From: Chromohalobacter marismortui
GTDB taxonomy: Bacteria; Pseudomonadota; Gammaproteobacteria; Pseudomonadales; Halomonadaceae
Length of the DNA stretch: 64,000 bases
Assembly (NCBI RefSeq): GCF_004364315.1
Contig: NZ_SOBR01000004.1
Location: 1-64,000 of the forward strand
Direction: 5' to 3'
Every line of letters begins with the position of its first letter. Position 1 is the first letter of the stretch. Both the position numbers and the translations under genes were made by a program. Under the pieces are notes generated by a model, which saw only the letters and a program-made list of their open reading frames with translations, had not been told where the DNA came from and made no database searches. Shown here one piece after another: positions 17,332-26,954 of the stretch.

Positions 17332-17864
17332 GCGCCCTCCACCTCATACGGATAAAGAATCGTCACCATCGCCTGCGTCGCGCCCAGCAGGGCTTCGTAG
17401 CGATGGTCGAGATCCGCCGCAAACGCATGCTCTTCGCCCGGGCGGCATACGGCGAGCGCCCGGGTCGTGCCCACGCGCAGTGTTCCCTCCACCACCATGA
17501 CCCGCTCGCGCACGCCACACGGATGGCCGCGCGAATGCTTGATTTCGCCCGGCGCGAGCTGCATGAGATACACCTCGACCCGCGGCGACTGCCGCCCCCG
17601 GGCCACCACCTGCACCTGCCCGCCACCGGGCTCGCCGACCGTCACACCCCCGATGTCCTCGGCCAGCAACTCGCTGAACGTCACCCCCAGCGTATTGGCC
17701 AGAGTCCAGAGCGTTTCGATGGTGGGGTTGCCGTGACCGGCCTCGAGCTGGGAGAGCGTCGACTTGCTGATCGCCGCTCGTTCGGCCAGCGCGCTCAGCG
17801 AGTAACCGCGCGCCTCGCGGAAACGACGCAGGTTGGCGACGATGACGGGGGTCGGTGAGGGCAT
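17328..17864 (-). CDS. XRE-family regulator with C-terminal cupin domain
   Basis: Predicted 178-residue regulator. Residues 5-65 form an XRE helix-turn-helix (LRRFREARGYSLSALAERA, then SKSTLSQLEAG). Residues about 100-178 form a cupin that probably binds a small ligand. Proteins of this design often control an adjacent azlCD pair. I chose the ATG at 17864 (MPSPTP) because it places the HTH at the usual distance; the frame is open to 17924, across the palindrome at 17875-17902. It is first in the operon. Confidence 0.88.
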   Translation of the reverse strand: MPSPTPVIVANLRRFREARGYSLSALAERAAISKSTLSQLEAGHGNPTIETLWTLANTLGVTFSELLAEDIGGVTVGEPGGGQVQVVARGRQSPRVEVYLMQLAPGEIKHSRGHPCGVRERVMVVEGTLRVGTTRALAVCRPGEEHAFAADLDHRYEALLGATQAMVTILYPYEVEGA

Positions 17865-17874
17865 GCCGCATCCA

Positions 17875-17902
17875 TTAAAAAGAACATTTACGTTCTTTTT
17901 AA
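17875..17902. promoter_or_regulatory. Perfect 11-bp palindrome, probable XRE-cupin operator
   Basis: TTAAAAAGAAC-ATTTAC-GTTCTTTTTAA has 11-bp perfect arms and a 6-bp spacer, 11 bp upstream of the chosen regulator start. The position suits an autoregulatory operator. It lacks the GC-rich stem of a terminator. Confidence 0.7.
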
Positions 17903-17913
17903 CGAACGGCGAA

Positions 17914-17945
17914 CCAAAAAACAAGGGCGCCCGAAGACGCCCTTG
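17914..17945 (-). terminator. Intrinsic terminator after the first TRAP-TAXI operon
   Basis: On the minus strand a CAAGGGCG/CGCCCTTG stem with an 8-nt loop is followed by TTTTTT. It lies 11 bp after the TRAP permease stop at 17956. Confidence 0.9.
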
Positions 17946-17955
17946 ATTCGCGCGA

Positions 17956-20130
17956 TCATGCCACCGCGGGCTTGGTCTGTTTCGACAACAGGAACAAAAC
18001 GACTGCGATGGCCGCCCCCACGATGTCGCTGATCAACCCTGGGTAGATCAACGTCAATGCCCCGGTTGCCGCCAGCAGACGCCAGAAGGGGTTGAGAGGG
18101 CGACGCAGGTAGCCTTCCACCGCGACGGCCAGCAGCAATACGCCAACCACGCCGGTCACGACCACCCACAGGATATTGCCTAGCGTGGCGTCGATCATCA
18201 GCATGCTGTGCGCGAACACGAACATGTACGGCACCACGAACCCGGCGATAGCCAGTTTCATGGCCTGGAAGCCCGTGGCATTGGGCGAGCCACCGCTGAT
18301 GCCGGCACCGGCATAGGCGGCCAAGGCCACCGGCGGGGTCAGGTTGGCGAACAACCCGAAATAGAACACGAACATGTGCGCCACGAAGATCGCCGTCTCG
18401 TTGCTGCCCGCCAGCTCGCGGAACAGCGGCAGATTGAGCAGGATCGGCGCCGCCATGGTGCTGGTGATGATATAGGTCGGGATACTCGGCAGCCCCATCC
18501 CCAGCACGATGGACGCGATCATGGTCAGGAACAGGGTCACCAACAGTTGAATCATGGGAAACTGAATCTGCTGCCCCAGAGCGACCACCGCATCAGCGGC
18601 TTCCAGAGCGATGCCCGTGAGCGTGGCGATCCCCACGATGATGCCTACCGCCCCACAGGCGATGGCCACGGGAATGGCGTTACGCACCCCATCGTGCATC
18701 GCATCGCGACATTCGGCGATGTCCATTTTCTCCGCCACCAGGCCAAGCTTGGCGCGCAGTGCATTGATGGCCACCGGCACCGCAATGACCAAAAACAGCG
18801 ACCAGCGGCTCAACGGCATATTGGGCTGCGCATAGTCGGCGAATACTGCCCGTAATTGCGGCTCGAAGATCAGCAACGCCAGAATCGCACTCAGCCCTAT
18901 GGTGACCCGGCGTGTGCCACAGATAAGCACGGTGGCGGCAATCGACCAGAAGGCCGCGAAGAACGGTGCCCGGCCATCGAACAACAACCACAGCAATACC
19001 ACCATCGGCACCAGTAGATGGCCACGCTTGAGCATCACCGCCTTGAGCGGTGTCAACTCGGAACGCGGAATGCCCTCGAGACCATTGCGCAGGGCACGTA
19101 GATGCACCTGAAACAAGACCCCCAGATAGAACAACAAGGCAGGAATGATGCCGGCCAGGACCACCTGGGTGTAGGGCACCGACAGCACTTCCGCCATGAT
19201 GAACGCCGCGGCGCCCATGATCGGCGGTAATATCTGCCCACCGACGCTCGCCGACGCCTCGACGGCGCCCGCGAAGTTCGGCTTGTAGCCGGTACGCTTC
19301 ATCAATGGGATGGTGAAGGCGCCCGTGGTCACCACATTGGCGATCGCCGAGCCATTGATCGAGCCCAGAAAGCCACTCGCGAGCACCGCCACCTTGGCCG
19401 GCCCACCGCGTGTATGTCCCGCCACGGCCAGCGCCAGATCATTGAAAAGCTGTCCCAAGCCCGACTTGCCCAGGAAGGCGCCGAACAGAATGAACAAGAT
19501 GATATAGCTGGCCGACACCCCGATGGCGGTACCCAGCAACCCCTCGGTGATGAAGACCAGATGCGACATTACTTGGCGGCCGGTGGCCAGGATGATCGAC
19601 TCGTTCAACTGCGGGTAGAAGGACAACTTGGCGTAGAAGCCGTACACCAGGAAAATCGTCGCCAGCAGCGTCAATCCCCAGCCGGTCGCACGCCGAGTGG
19701 CATCGAGCACCAGCAGGATAGCCAAGAAGCCCACCAGCATGTCGATATCGTTGATGCGCCCCGCCGAGGTGATGACGCGATCGGACACCACCAGCATGTA
19801 AATGCCCACACCGAACGCCAGCACCGCGAGCATGGCATCGCCCCAAGGCACCCGGTCGCGCGCGCCCTTGCGGGTCAGCGGGTAGAGAATGAATGTCAGC
19901 CCTAACAGGGTATAGAGGTGAATGCTGCGTTGCGCCACGTCGACCAGCGGGCCGGAAAACGACGTATACAAGTGGAATATTGCCAGCACCACCGCCACCA
20001 CGGTGACGAACTTGAGCACGAAACCGGGCAAGGCATCGCGCACCAAGCTCTCGCGATCGAACTTTTCAAGCGCCTCCTTGACCGCCTGGTCATCTCCCTC
20101 GGCGGTCTGCGCGTATTTTTCGTCGGACAT
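17956..20130 (-). CDS. TRAP transporter fused permease (4TM/12TM type)
   Basis: Predicted 724-residue inner-membrane protein combining the small (DctQ-like) and large (DctM-like) TRAP subunits, as is usual with TAXI binding proteins. An N-terminal soluble stretch (1-50) precedes about 17-18 TM segments. The DctM part shows AFLGKSGLGQLFNDLALAVAG and SVGGQILPPIMGAAAFIMAE. It probably imports an organic acid with Na+. It is the last gene of the operon TAXI receptor, DUF1850, permease. Confidence 0.92.
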   Translation of the reverse strand: MSDEKYAQTAEGDDQAVKEALEKFDRESLVRDALPGFVLKFVTVVAVVLAIFHLYTSFSGPLVDVAQRSIHLYTLLGLTFILYPLTRKGARDRVPWGDAMLAVLAFGVGIYMLVVSDRVITSAGRINDIDMLVGFLAILLVLDATRRATGWGLTLLATIFLVYGFYAKLSFYPQLNESIILATGRQVMSHLVFITEGLLGTAIGVSASYIILFILFGAFLGKSGLGQLFNDLALAVAGHTRGGPAKVAVLASGFLGSINGSAIANVVTTGAFTIPLMKRTGYKPNFAGAVEASASVGGQILPPIMGAAAFIMAEVLSVPYTQVVLAGIIPALLFYLGVLFQVHLRALRNGLEGIPRSELTPLKAVMLKRGHLLVPMVVLLWLLFDGRAPFFAAFWSIAATVLICGTRRVTIGLSAILALLIFEPQLRAVFADYAQPNMPLSRWSLFLVIAVPVAINALRAKLGLVAEKMDIAECRDAMHDGVRNAIPVAIACGAVGIIVGIATLTGIALEAADAVVALGQQIQFPMIQLLVTLFLTMIASIVLGMGLPSIPTYIITSTMAAPILLNLPLFRELAGSNETAIFVAHMFVFYFGLFANLTPPVALAAYAGAGISGGSPNATGFQAMKLAIAGFVVPYMFVFAHSMLMIDATLGNILWVVVTGVVGVLLLAVAVEGYLRRPLNPFWRLLAATGALTLIYPGLISDIVGAAIAVVLFLLSKQTKPAVA

Positions 20131-20158
20131 GATGATCCCATTCCCACCCTGCTGAAGA

Positions 20159-20668
20159 TTACGGTAACCAGGGACGCACCAAGGCCGGCAATGCCTGCCA
20201 CAGGGGCGCCCTGAGAATGCTGAACGTCAAGATCGGTGGGGGCTCGGCACGCGACAGCACGAACGTGTGCCCGGCATAACGCATGCGATAGTGCTCGGCG
20301 ATGGCGGCCTGCACGGCGAGCGGATCAACGACACGATCGATGCCGGTCATCACGACCCAGCCGTCCTCGAGATGCGTCTCTTTGCCCGCCGAGGCCGGCA
20401 CGCCGGCGCCGAAGGTCTTGAAGCGGGTACCGGTGATTTCGATGGTGCCGCCATCGGTGACCTCGAACCACTCTTCCCAGTCTTCTTTCTCGACCGAGTG
20501 CATCCAGCGCAGCGTAAAGCGCGTGCCGTCCCACCCCGGAAAGGCGTACCGCCACTCGTCACCATCGCGCACCACGAGCCAAGGCAACGGATAAACAAGC
20601 GTGGCGACCATCACGGTCGCCACGGCGAGTGCTATCCAGCCTGTCTTGCGCCTCATGCGTCTAGCCAT
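20159..20668 (-). CDS. DUF1850 protein linked to TRAP-TAXI
   Basis: Predicted 169-residue protein with an N-terminal TM or uncleaved signal (residues 10-30) and a beta-rich extracytoplasmic domain. The segment LRWMHSVEKEDWEEWF matches the conserved HSV-E pattern of DUF1850. Members are nearly always found between a TAXI receptor and a fused TRAP permease, as here. An accessory role in transport is inferred from the neighbours. Confidence 0.85.
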   Translation of the reverse strand: MARRMRRKTGWIALAVATVMVATLVYPLPWLVVRDGDEWRYAFPGWDGTRFTLRWMHSVEKEDWEEWFEVTDGGTIEITGTRFKTFGAGVPASAGKETHLEDGWVVMTGIDRVVDPLAVQAAIAEHYRMRYAGHTFVLSRAEPPPILTFSILRAPLWQALPALVRPWLP

Positions 20669-20709
20669 TCATTCTTTCACGAGACAACCACACGCTGAAC
20701 AAGACCGGA

Positions 20710-21915
20710 TCAGTTTCCTGAGCCGGTACCGTTCGCCTTCTTGCCATCCGACGCATCCCCCTCGGAAAGGGTGTCATAGAATGACTGTGCCCCTGGATGT
20801 ACCGGCGCTACCAGATTCTTGTTCATGGTATCGGGGTCGAACTGCTTGAGTGCCCCCACCGAGACCTTCTCGGAATTGAGGTAATCGTAGAAACGTTGGG
20901 TAAGCTCCTCGGCCACCGCATCACGCATGTCGCTGTCCACGATCAGCATGTTACGAATCGCCACGGTATCGACTTCTGCATCGAGGCCATAACGCTCGGG
21001 CGCGCCCGCAGGCAGTGTATAAGGTTCATAGTAGGGATAGGCCTCGAGCAGCTTGTCCGCTACCTCGCCGGTAACCGGCACGAACTTGATATCGGTGCTC
21101 TGCATCAGGCCGGTGATGCTCGAGTTGGGCACCCCGGAGGTAAAGAAAGCCGCATCCAGATTGCCGTTGCTCATGCCGGTCACGCTATCGGCATACCCGG
21201 TATGACTGACCTGAGCCAGGTCGTCATACGTCAGGCCGGCGGACTCGAGCACTTTCTTCGCACTCTGTTCGACACCGGAGCCGACCTTGCCGACGCCGAC
21301 ACGCTTGCCTTCGAGATCCGCGATGCTGTCGACGCCGCTATCCTCGGTGGCCACGATCTGCACGACGTTAGGATACAACCCCGCGAGCGCTTTGATATCA
21401 GCAGGCCTGCCGTCGAACTGGTTTTCGCCATTAATGGCATCGTAGGCCACATCGCTCATCACGATGGCGATCTGATTGAGTCCGTCGGTGATGTTATTGA
21501 TGTTCTGCACGGAGGCCCCCGTCGACACCACCTGAATGTCATCGATGATATCGCTGGCCTCGAAGACACCCTTCAGGGCACCGCCGATGGGATAGTAGGT
21601 ACCGCCCGTGCCGCCGGTACCGAAGATCAGGCTGACCGGTTCGACGCTCGCCGTCTGCGCCGCCTCGTCACCCTCGCCACTCGTGCTACTACTTTCGCTG
21701 GCACTGCTGTTGTCACTGGTACCGCTACTGTCACTGGCACTGCTGCTTTCGCTGGTGCCGCCGGTGCCATCGGAGGAAGCTTGCTCCTGCGAGCTAGCCT
21801 CACCGTTTTGTGTCGTCTTGTCGGTGTCGGCGTCACTGCCATCATCGCCACAACCGGCCAGCAAAGCACCTGAAAGGCCCAGCGCGGCCGCCAGCATCAA
21901 AGTACGCGTCGCCAT
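20710..21915 (-). CDS. TAXI-family TRAP solute-binding lipoprotein with Ser-rich linker
   Basis: Predicted 401-residue receptor for the adjacent TRAP permease. The lipobox LLAGC puts the lipidated cysteine at residue 22, so it is probably membrane-anchored. Residues 23-92 are a low-complexity linker of Ser, Gly, Thr, Asp and Glu. The TAXI domain begins near residue 93 (SLIFGTGGTGGTYYPIGGAL). Known TAXI ligands include glutamate and other dicarboxylates; the ligand here is not readable. The receptor gene is first in the operon. Confidence 0.9.
   Translation of the reverse strand: MATRTLMLAAALGLSGALLAGCGDDGSDADTDKTTQNGEASSQEQASSDGTGGTSESSSASDSSGTSDNSSASESSSTSGEGDEAAQTASVEPVSLIFGTGGTGGTYYPIGGALKGVFEASDIIDDIQVVSTGASVQNINNITDGLNQIAIVMSDVAYDAINGENQFDGRPADIKALAGLYPNVVQIVATEDSGVDSIADLEGKRVGVGKVGSGVEQSAKKVLESAGLTYDDLAQVSHTGYADSVTGMSNGNLDAAFFTSGVPNSSITGLMQSTDIKFVPVTGEVADKLLEAYPYYEPYTLPAGAPERYGLDAEVDTVAIRNMLIVDSDMRDAVAEELTQRFYDYLNSEKVSVGALKQFDPDTMNKNLVAPVHPGAQSFYDTLSEGDASDGKKANGTGSGN
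21640..21849 (-). repeat. Imperfect short repeats encoding a Ser-rich linker
   Basis: Tandem degenerate copies of a TCACTGGCACTGCT-like unit (as read on +) encode about 70 residues rich in SESSSAS and SDSSGTS. The repeats are in frame and lie between the lipobox and the folded domain of the TAXI receptor. Confidence 0.7.
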
Positions 21916-22070
21916 AGCGCAATCATCCCTTGGTTGTCCACGAACCCGTGGTCATTAAATTCAACTTCCTAGCTTACGAGTCGCGACGTGTGGATACCAT
22001 GTCGACGACCCGACTTACGACTAAAGTAGCAAATGACGCCCTGTTCTGCCGACTTGGCACGTCCCAACGT

Positions 22071-22100
22071 AAAAGACCCCCGGGCAAGCCGAGGGTCTTC
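22071..22100 (-). terminator. metK terminator
   Basis: On the minus strand AAGACCC and GGGTCTT form a stem with extra inner GC pairs, followed by TTTT. It lies 26 bp after the metK stop and separates metK from the TAXI operon. Confidence 0.8.
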
Positions 22101-22125
22101 CAGGCTGCAGAGACGCATCGAACGC

Positions 22126-23346
22126 TCACAGGCCTGCCGCGTGACGTAACGCAGCGGCACGGTCGGTCTTCTCCCACGGGAAGGCCGTGAAGGTCTCGAC
22201 ATGCTGCTCGCCGCCCACATCGGTCCAGGTGTAACTGGTCTCGAAGGGCTCGCGGCCGAAGTGACCATAGGCGGCCGTCAACTGATACATGGGATGCAGC
22301 AGGTCGAGCATGCGCGTGATGGCATTGGGGCGCAGGTCGAAATGCTCGCGCACCAGCTCGACGATCTTGGCATCGCTGATCTTGCCGGTACCGAAGGTAT
22401 CCACCGACACGGAGGTCGGCTCGGCCACGCCGATGGCGTAGGAGACCTGGATCTCGCAACGCTCGGCCAGGCCGGCGGCGACGATGTTCTTGGCCACGTA
22501 GCGACCGGCATAGGCGGCACTGCGATCGACCTTGGAGGGGTCCTTGCCGGAGAACGCGCCACCGCCATGACGGGCCATGCCGCCGTAGGTATCGACGATG
22601 ATCTTGCGCCCCGTCAGGCCGCAGTCGCCCACCGGACCACCGATGACGAAGTTGCCGGTCGGGTTGATATGGTACTTGGTGGTCTCGGTCAACCACTCGG
22701 CGGGAATCACCTCTTCGATGATCTCGCGCTTGACCATGTCACGCAGTTCATCCTGATCGATGTCCGGATCGTGTTGCGTCGACAGCACGATGGCATCGAC
22801 GGCGCAGGGTTTGCCCTGTGCATCGTAGCGGAACGTCAGCTGGCTCTTGGCATCCGGCCGCAGCCACGGCAACAAGCCATGCTTGCGCAGCTCGGACTGG
22901 CGCTCCACCAAGCGATGCGAATAGTGGATCGGCGCCGGCATGTAGGAATCGGTCTCATCGGTGGCGTAACCGAACATCAACCCCTGGTCCCCCGCGCCCT
23001 GGTCCTCGGGTTTGGAACGATCGACCCCCTGGGCGATGTCGACGCTCTGCTTGCCGATCAAATTGAGCACGCCACAGGTATTACCGTCGAAGCCCACATC
23101 CGAAGAGGTATAGCCGATATCGTTGATGACGCGACGCACCAAGTCTTCCAAGTCGACCCAGGCGGAGGTGGTAATCTCGCCGGCGACGATGGCGACACCG
23201 GTCTTGACCATGGTTTCACAGGCCACGCGCGCCTGCTTGTCACGGGCGATGATGGCATCCAGCACCGCGTCGGAAATCTGATCGGCGATCTTGTCCGGAT
23301 GCCCCTCGGAGACAGACTCGGAAGTAAACAGGGAGTATTCGTTCAT
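22126..23346 (-). CDS. metK: S-adenosylmethionine synthetase
   Basis: Predicted 406-residue enzyme making SAM from ATP and methionine. Family motifs are [13 protein letters not shown] at the N-terminus, the conserved [12 protein letters not shown] and the phosphate loop [16 protein letters not shown]. Length suits MetK, though E. coli's is 384. The ATG at 23346 starts directly at [11 protein letters not shown]; the frame runs further upstream to 23493 without family similarity. It is divergent from tkt, a pairing also seen in pseudomonads. Confidence 0.97.
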   Translation of the reverse strand: MNEYSLFTSESVSEGHPDKIADQISDAVLDAIIARDKQARVACETMVKTGVAIVAGEITTSAWVDLEDLVRRVINDIGYTSSDVGFDGNTCGVLNLIGKQSVDIAQGVDRSKPEDQGAGDQGLMFGYATDETDSYMPAPIHYSHRLVERQSELRKHGLLPWLRPDAKSQLTFRYDAQGKPCAVDAIVLSTQHDPDIDQDELRDMVKREIIEEVIPAEWLTETTKYHINPTGNFVIGGPVGDCGLTGRKIIVDTYGGMARHGGGAFSGKDPSKVDRSAAYAGRYVAKNIVAAGLAERCEIQVSYAIGVAEPTSVSVDTFGTGKISDAKIVELVREHFDLRPNAITRMLDLLHPMYQLTAAYGHFGREPFETSYTWTDVGGEQHVETFTAFPWEKTDRAAALRHAAGL

Positions 23347-23722
23347 GGCGTCCTCGACTCTCTCTATCACATGCTGGCGAGCCGGAACACGACCGCCACC
23401 GAAAGGAGATAAAACTACGCCGCTTGCAATCCGGGATGGCAAGCACGACGCATGATAGGTCCGGCGTGAGACGAAGCCGGCTCGGGGGGGCAAAGTTTAC
23501 ACGCTGGATGACTAGCTGCCTAGCGATTGGCCATCGGCGACATTTGATGCCACGCGGCTTCTCGGCGACAATACTCGACCGAATCTCGGGGCCGCCCAGG
23601 CGATGCCCCGCGCTCGATATCGGCGGCGTAGGAAAGAGTGAGGAAACACCGATGACGCGCTCATGCGCCGGGGCTCTTTCCTACGCCGCCTTACCCGATG
23701 CCCGCAGGCGAGGAGCTAGCCA
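23347..23722. other. metK-tkt divergent intergenic region
   Basis: This 376-bp gap has no credible gene. It must hold both promoters. It contains a 6-bp stem GCTTGC/GCAAGC (23422-23444) in the metK leader and the long inverted repeat at 23622-23690 in the tkt leader. I recognised no known SAM riboswitch, though I could not test one. Confidence 0.5.
23622..23690 (+). repeat. 17-bp perfect inverted repeat in the tkt leader
   Basis: GGCGGCGTAGGAAAGAG (23622-23638) and its exact complement CTCTTTCCTACGCCGCC (23674-23690) flank a 35-nt loop. The structure ends 32 bp before the tkt start codon and has no T-run, so it looks like an mRNA leader stem rather than a terminator. Confidence 0.8.
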
Positions 23723-25714
23723 ATGCCGTCCCGTTTCGAAATGGCCAATGCCATTCGTGCCCTGTCCATGGATGCCGTGCAGAAAGCCAATTCCGGCCAC
23801 CCCGGTGCCCCCATGGGCATGGCCGACATCGCGCAGGTGCTGTGGAATGACTACCTCGTGCACAACCCGGCCAACCCCGACTGGGCCAACCGCGACCGAT
23901 TCGTGCTCTCCAACGGGCATGGTTCGATGCTGCTCTATTCCCTCTTGCATCTCACGGGCTACGGCATCTCGCTGGAAGACCTGCAGAACTTCCGCCAGTT
24001 GCACTCGAGGACCGCCGGGCATCCGGAACGCGGCTACGCGCCGGGTATCGAGACCACCACCGGCCCCCTGGGCCAAGGGCTGGCCAACGCCGTGGGCATG
24101 GCCATCGCCGAGCGTACCCTGGCCGCCCAGTTCAATCGCCCCGGCCATGACGTCGTCGACCACTACACCTACGTCTTCGTCGGCGATGGCTGCCTGATGG
24201 AAGGCATCTCGCACGAAGTCGCCTCGCTGGCCGGCACCCAGGGGCTGGGCAAGCTGATCGCCTTCTACGATGCCAACGGCATCTCCATCGACGGCGAAGT
24301 CGATGGCTGGTTCACCGACGATACCGCCAAGCGCTTCGAAGCCTATGGCTGGCACGTGGTGCCCAACGTCGACGGTCACGATCCCGAAGCCGTCAAGGCC
24401 GCCATCGAGCTGGCCCGCACCAACGACGACAAGCCCAGCATGATCATCTGCAAGACGATCATCGGCTTCGGCGCGCCCAACAAGCAGGGCAAGGAAGAGA
24501 GCCACGGCGCGGCGCTCGGCGAGGACGAAGTCGCCGCCGCACGCGAGCAGCTCGGCTGGTCGCATCCGCCCTTCCACGTGCCCGAAGACATCTACCAGGC
24601 CTGGGACGCCACCCAGCGCGGCCGCGAGGCCGAAGCCGACTGGGACACGCGTTTCGCGCGCTATCAGGCGGCCTACCCGGACGAGGCGCGTGAACTCGAA
24701 CGCCGCCTCAAGGGCGAACTGCCGGCGGCGCTGACCAGTGAAAAGCTGATCGAGGACGCCCAGGAAAAAGGCGAAAGCCTCGCATCGCGCAAGGCATCGC
24801 TGGCGTGCCTCAACGAGCTCGGCCCGCAACTGCCCGAACTGCTCGGCGGCAGTGCCGACCTCGCGCCCTCCAACCTGACCTTCTGGAAAGGCGCCAAGGC
24901 CATCACGCAGTCCGAGGCCAGCGGCAACTACCTGCACTACGGCGTGCGCGAATTCGGCATGGCCGCGATCATGAACGGCATCGCCCTGCACGGCGGCTTC
25001 GTGCCCTACGGCGCGACTTTCCTGATCTTCATGGAATACATGCGCAACGCCGTGCGCATGGCCGCGCTGATGGGACAGCGTGTCATCCATGTCTTCACCC
25101 ACGACTCCATCGGTCTCGGCGAGGACGGCCCGACACACCAGCCCATCGAGCAGCTCACCACGCTGCGCTCGACACCCAACCTGTCCACCTGGCGCCCCTG
25201 CGACGCCGTGGAGACCGCTGTCGCCTGGGACGTGGCGCTCAAGCGTCAGGCCGGCCCCTCGGCGCTGGTACTCTCGCGTCAAGGCTTGCCCCATCAAGCC
25301 CGTGACAAGCAACAGTTGGCCAACATCGAGCGTGGTGGCTACGTCCTCAAGGACGGCGACGCAACGCCGGCATTGATCCTGATCGCCACCGGTTCCGAGG
25401 TGGGCCTGGCGATGGACGCCGCCGCCGAGCTGGAAAACGCCGGCACGCCGGTGCGCGTGGTGTCAATGCCGTCCACCGACACCTTCGACGCCCAGGACGC
25501 CGACTACCGGGAAGCAGTCCTCCCCCGTGCCGTCACCGCCCGCCTGGCCATCGAAGCCGGACATCGCGACGCCTGGTTCAAGTACGTGGGCCTCGACGGT
25601 CGCATCGTCGGCATGACCACCTTCGGCGAATCCGCACCGGCGGGCGACCTGTTCAAGCACTTCGGTTTCACCGTCGAGAACGTCGTCGCCGAAGCCAGGG
25701 CGCTGTTGTCGTGA
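23723..25714 (+). CDS. tkt: Transketolase (first copy)
   Basis: Predicted 663-residue thiamine-diphosphate enzyme of the pentose phosphate and Calvin-type pathways. Motifs seen are the N-terminal [14 protein letters not shown], the TPP/metal motif GDGCLMEG near residue 155, and [14 protein letters not shown] near residue 455. Length equals E. coli TktA (663). An AGGAG site precedes the ATG. A second, clearly homologous transketolase is at 55909-57900 on the same strand. As the copy linked to metK, this one is probably the housekeeping enzyme. Confidence 0.97.
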   Translation: MPSRFEMANAIRALSMDAVQKANSGHPGAPMGMADIAQVLWNDYLVHNPANPDWANRDRFVLSNGHGSMLLYSLLHLTGYGISLEDLQNFRQLHSRTAGHPERGYAPGIETTTGPLGQGLANAVGMAIAERTLAAQFNRPGHDVVDHYTYVFVGDGCLMEGISHEVASLAGTQGLGKLIAFYDANGISIDGEVDGWFTDDTAKRFEAYGWHVVPNVDGHDPEAVKAAIELARTNDDKPSMIICKTIIGFGAPNKQGKEESHGAALGEDEVAAAREQLGWSHPPFHVPEDIYQAWDATQRGREAEADWDTRFARYQAAYPDEARELERRLKGELPAALTSEKLIEDAQEKGESLASRKASLACLNELGPQLPELLGGSADLAPSNLTFWKGAKAITQSEASGNYLHYGVREFGMAAIMNGIALHGGFVPYGATFLIFMEYMRNAVRMAALMGQRVIHVFTHDSIGLGEDGPTHQPIEQLTTLRSTPNLSTWRPCDAVETAVAWDVALKRQAGPSALVLSRQGLPHQARDKQQLANIERGGYVLKDGDATPALILIATGSEVGLAMDAAAELENAGTPVRVVSMPSTDTFDAQDADYREAVLPRAVTARLAIEAGHRDAWFKYVGLDGRIVGMTTFGESAPAGDLFKHFGFTVENVVAEARALLS

Positions 25715-25765
25715 GCGCTGCTGCCTGGCCGCCGGCCGGGCAGTGACTGCTCGGCCCCTTGCATG

Positions 25766-25800
25766 AAAACGCCCGGCAAGCATGGCTTGCCGGGCGTTTT
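25766..25800 (+). terminator. tkt intrinsic terminator
   Basis: AAAACGCCCGGCAAGC-ATG-GCTTGCCGGGCGTTTT is a perfect 16-bp stem with a 3-nt loop and T-run, 50 bp after the tkt stop. It can also act on leftward transcription from the aldo/keto reductase gene. Confidence 0.93.
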
Positions 25801-25836
25801 TGTATGGGCCGCGTTACCGTGACGTCTCGCCCAAGG

Positions 25837-26892
25837 TCAGTCGTCGAGATACGGCGCATGCAGGACACGGTCGGCATGCCCCAGGCGGCTGGCCGCCGTA
25901 TTGTGCTGATGCCAGTAGGGATACAGCAGTGCCGGACGGCTGACTTTCTCGATGGCAGCGACTTCGTCAGGCTTTAGCGTGAGCTCGGCGCTCGCCAGAT
26001 TGTCCTGGAGCTGCTCATCCTTGCGCGCGCCGATCACCGCGGTGGACACGCCGGGGCGGGTCAGCGTCCAGGCCAGCGCCACCTGGGCGGCGGACACGCC
26101 ATGGCCGTCGGCGACGTCGACCAGCGTATCGATCAAGTCGAAGAGCTTTTCCTCATCATGGATCGGTGGCTCGGTCCAGCCCTGACTGAAGCGCGTGCCG
26201 TCGGGGTTTTGCTGGCCACGGCGATACTTGCCGGAGAGCAGACCGCCGGCCAGCGGGCTCCAGACCATGGTGCCCAGCCCCTGATCGACGGCCGCCGGCA
26301 TCAACTCGAACTCGGCATCACGGGCCTGAGCGGTGTAGTGGATCTGCTGGCAGATCGGCTTGATGAAGTTGTGCCGTTCGCAGATCTTGAGCGCCTTCAT
26401 GACGTGCCAGGCGGACCAGTTGGAAATGCCGTAGTAGCGAATCTTGCCGGCGCGCACTAGCTGATCCATGGTGGCCAGCGTTTCTTCCAGGGGCGTAAGG
26501 CCGTCCCACTGGTGCATCAGGTAGAGATCCAGGTGGTCGGTCTGCAGCCGTTTCAGGCTGGCCTCGCACTGGCGCAGGATATGGTGACGCGACAGCCCCG
26601 CGTCATTGGGGCCGTCCCCCATCGGGAAACGCACCTTGCTGGCAATCAGTACATCGTCGCGCTTGGCCTTGAGCGCCTCACCGAGGATCTCTTCTGAGCG
26701 GCCCTCGGAGTACATATTGGCGGTATCGAAGAAGTTGACGCCACGCTCGATGGCCATGTCGATCTGGCGTTGGGCATCGCCCAAGCCGGTGTCGCCGACG
26801 CTGGCCATCTTGCCGACGCCGCCGAAGGTCATCGTGCCAAGCGTCAGTGCAGAAACGCGCAGGCCGGAATGGCCGAGATGACGATATTCCAT
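25837..26892 (-). CDS. Aldo/keto reductase
   Basis: Predicted 351-residue NADPH-dependent TIM-barrel oxidoreductase. The catalytic Asp and Tyr are in FFDTANMYSEGRSEE (near residue 55-60), the Lys is in VLIASKVRF, and the His is in YLMHQWD. The substrate is unknown. The C-terminus carries an extra Asp/His-containing tail. The gene lies 62 bp beyond a second aldo/keto reductase gene on the same strand; the two proteins differ clearly and are not a recent duplication. Confidence 0.9.
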   Translation of the reverse strand: MEYRHLGHSGLRVSALTLGTMTFGGVGKMASVGDTGLGDAQRQIDMAIERGVNFFDTANMYSEGRSEEILGEALKAKRDDVLIASKVRFPMGDGPNDAGLSRHHILRQCEASLKRLQTDHLDLYLMHQWDGLTPLEETLATMDQLVRAGKIRYYGISNWSAWHVMKALKICERHNFIKPICQQIHYTAQARDAEFELMPAAVDQGLGTMVWSPLAGGLLSGKYRRGQQNPDGTRFSQGWTEPPIHDEEKLFDLIDTLVDVADGHGVSAAQVALAWTLTRPGVSTAVIGARKDEQLQDNLASAELTLKPDEVAAIEKVSRPALLYPYWHQHNTAASRLGHADRVLHAPYLDD

Positions 26893-26954
26893 GTTGGCTC
26901 TCCTGATTGTTGACGAAATGACAGCCGTCCGCTGAACGGCCGCTTGAGCGACTA

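Noticed and set aside
23681-25312. A 543-codon open frame antisense to the first transketolase gene
   Set aside because: The opposite strand encodes transketolase with all motifs. The antisense protein is low in complexity and shows no domain. A similar frame opposes the second transketolase gene.
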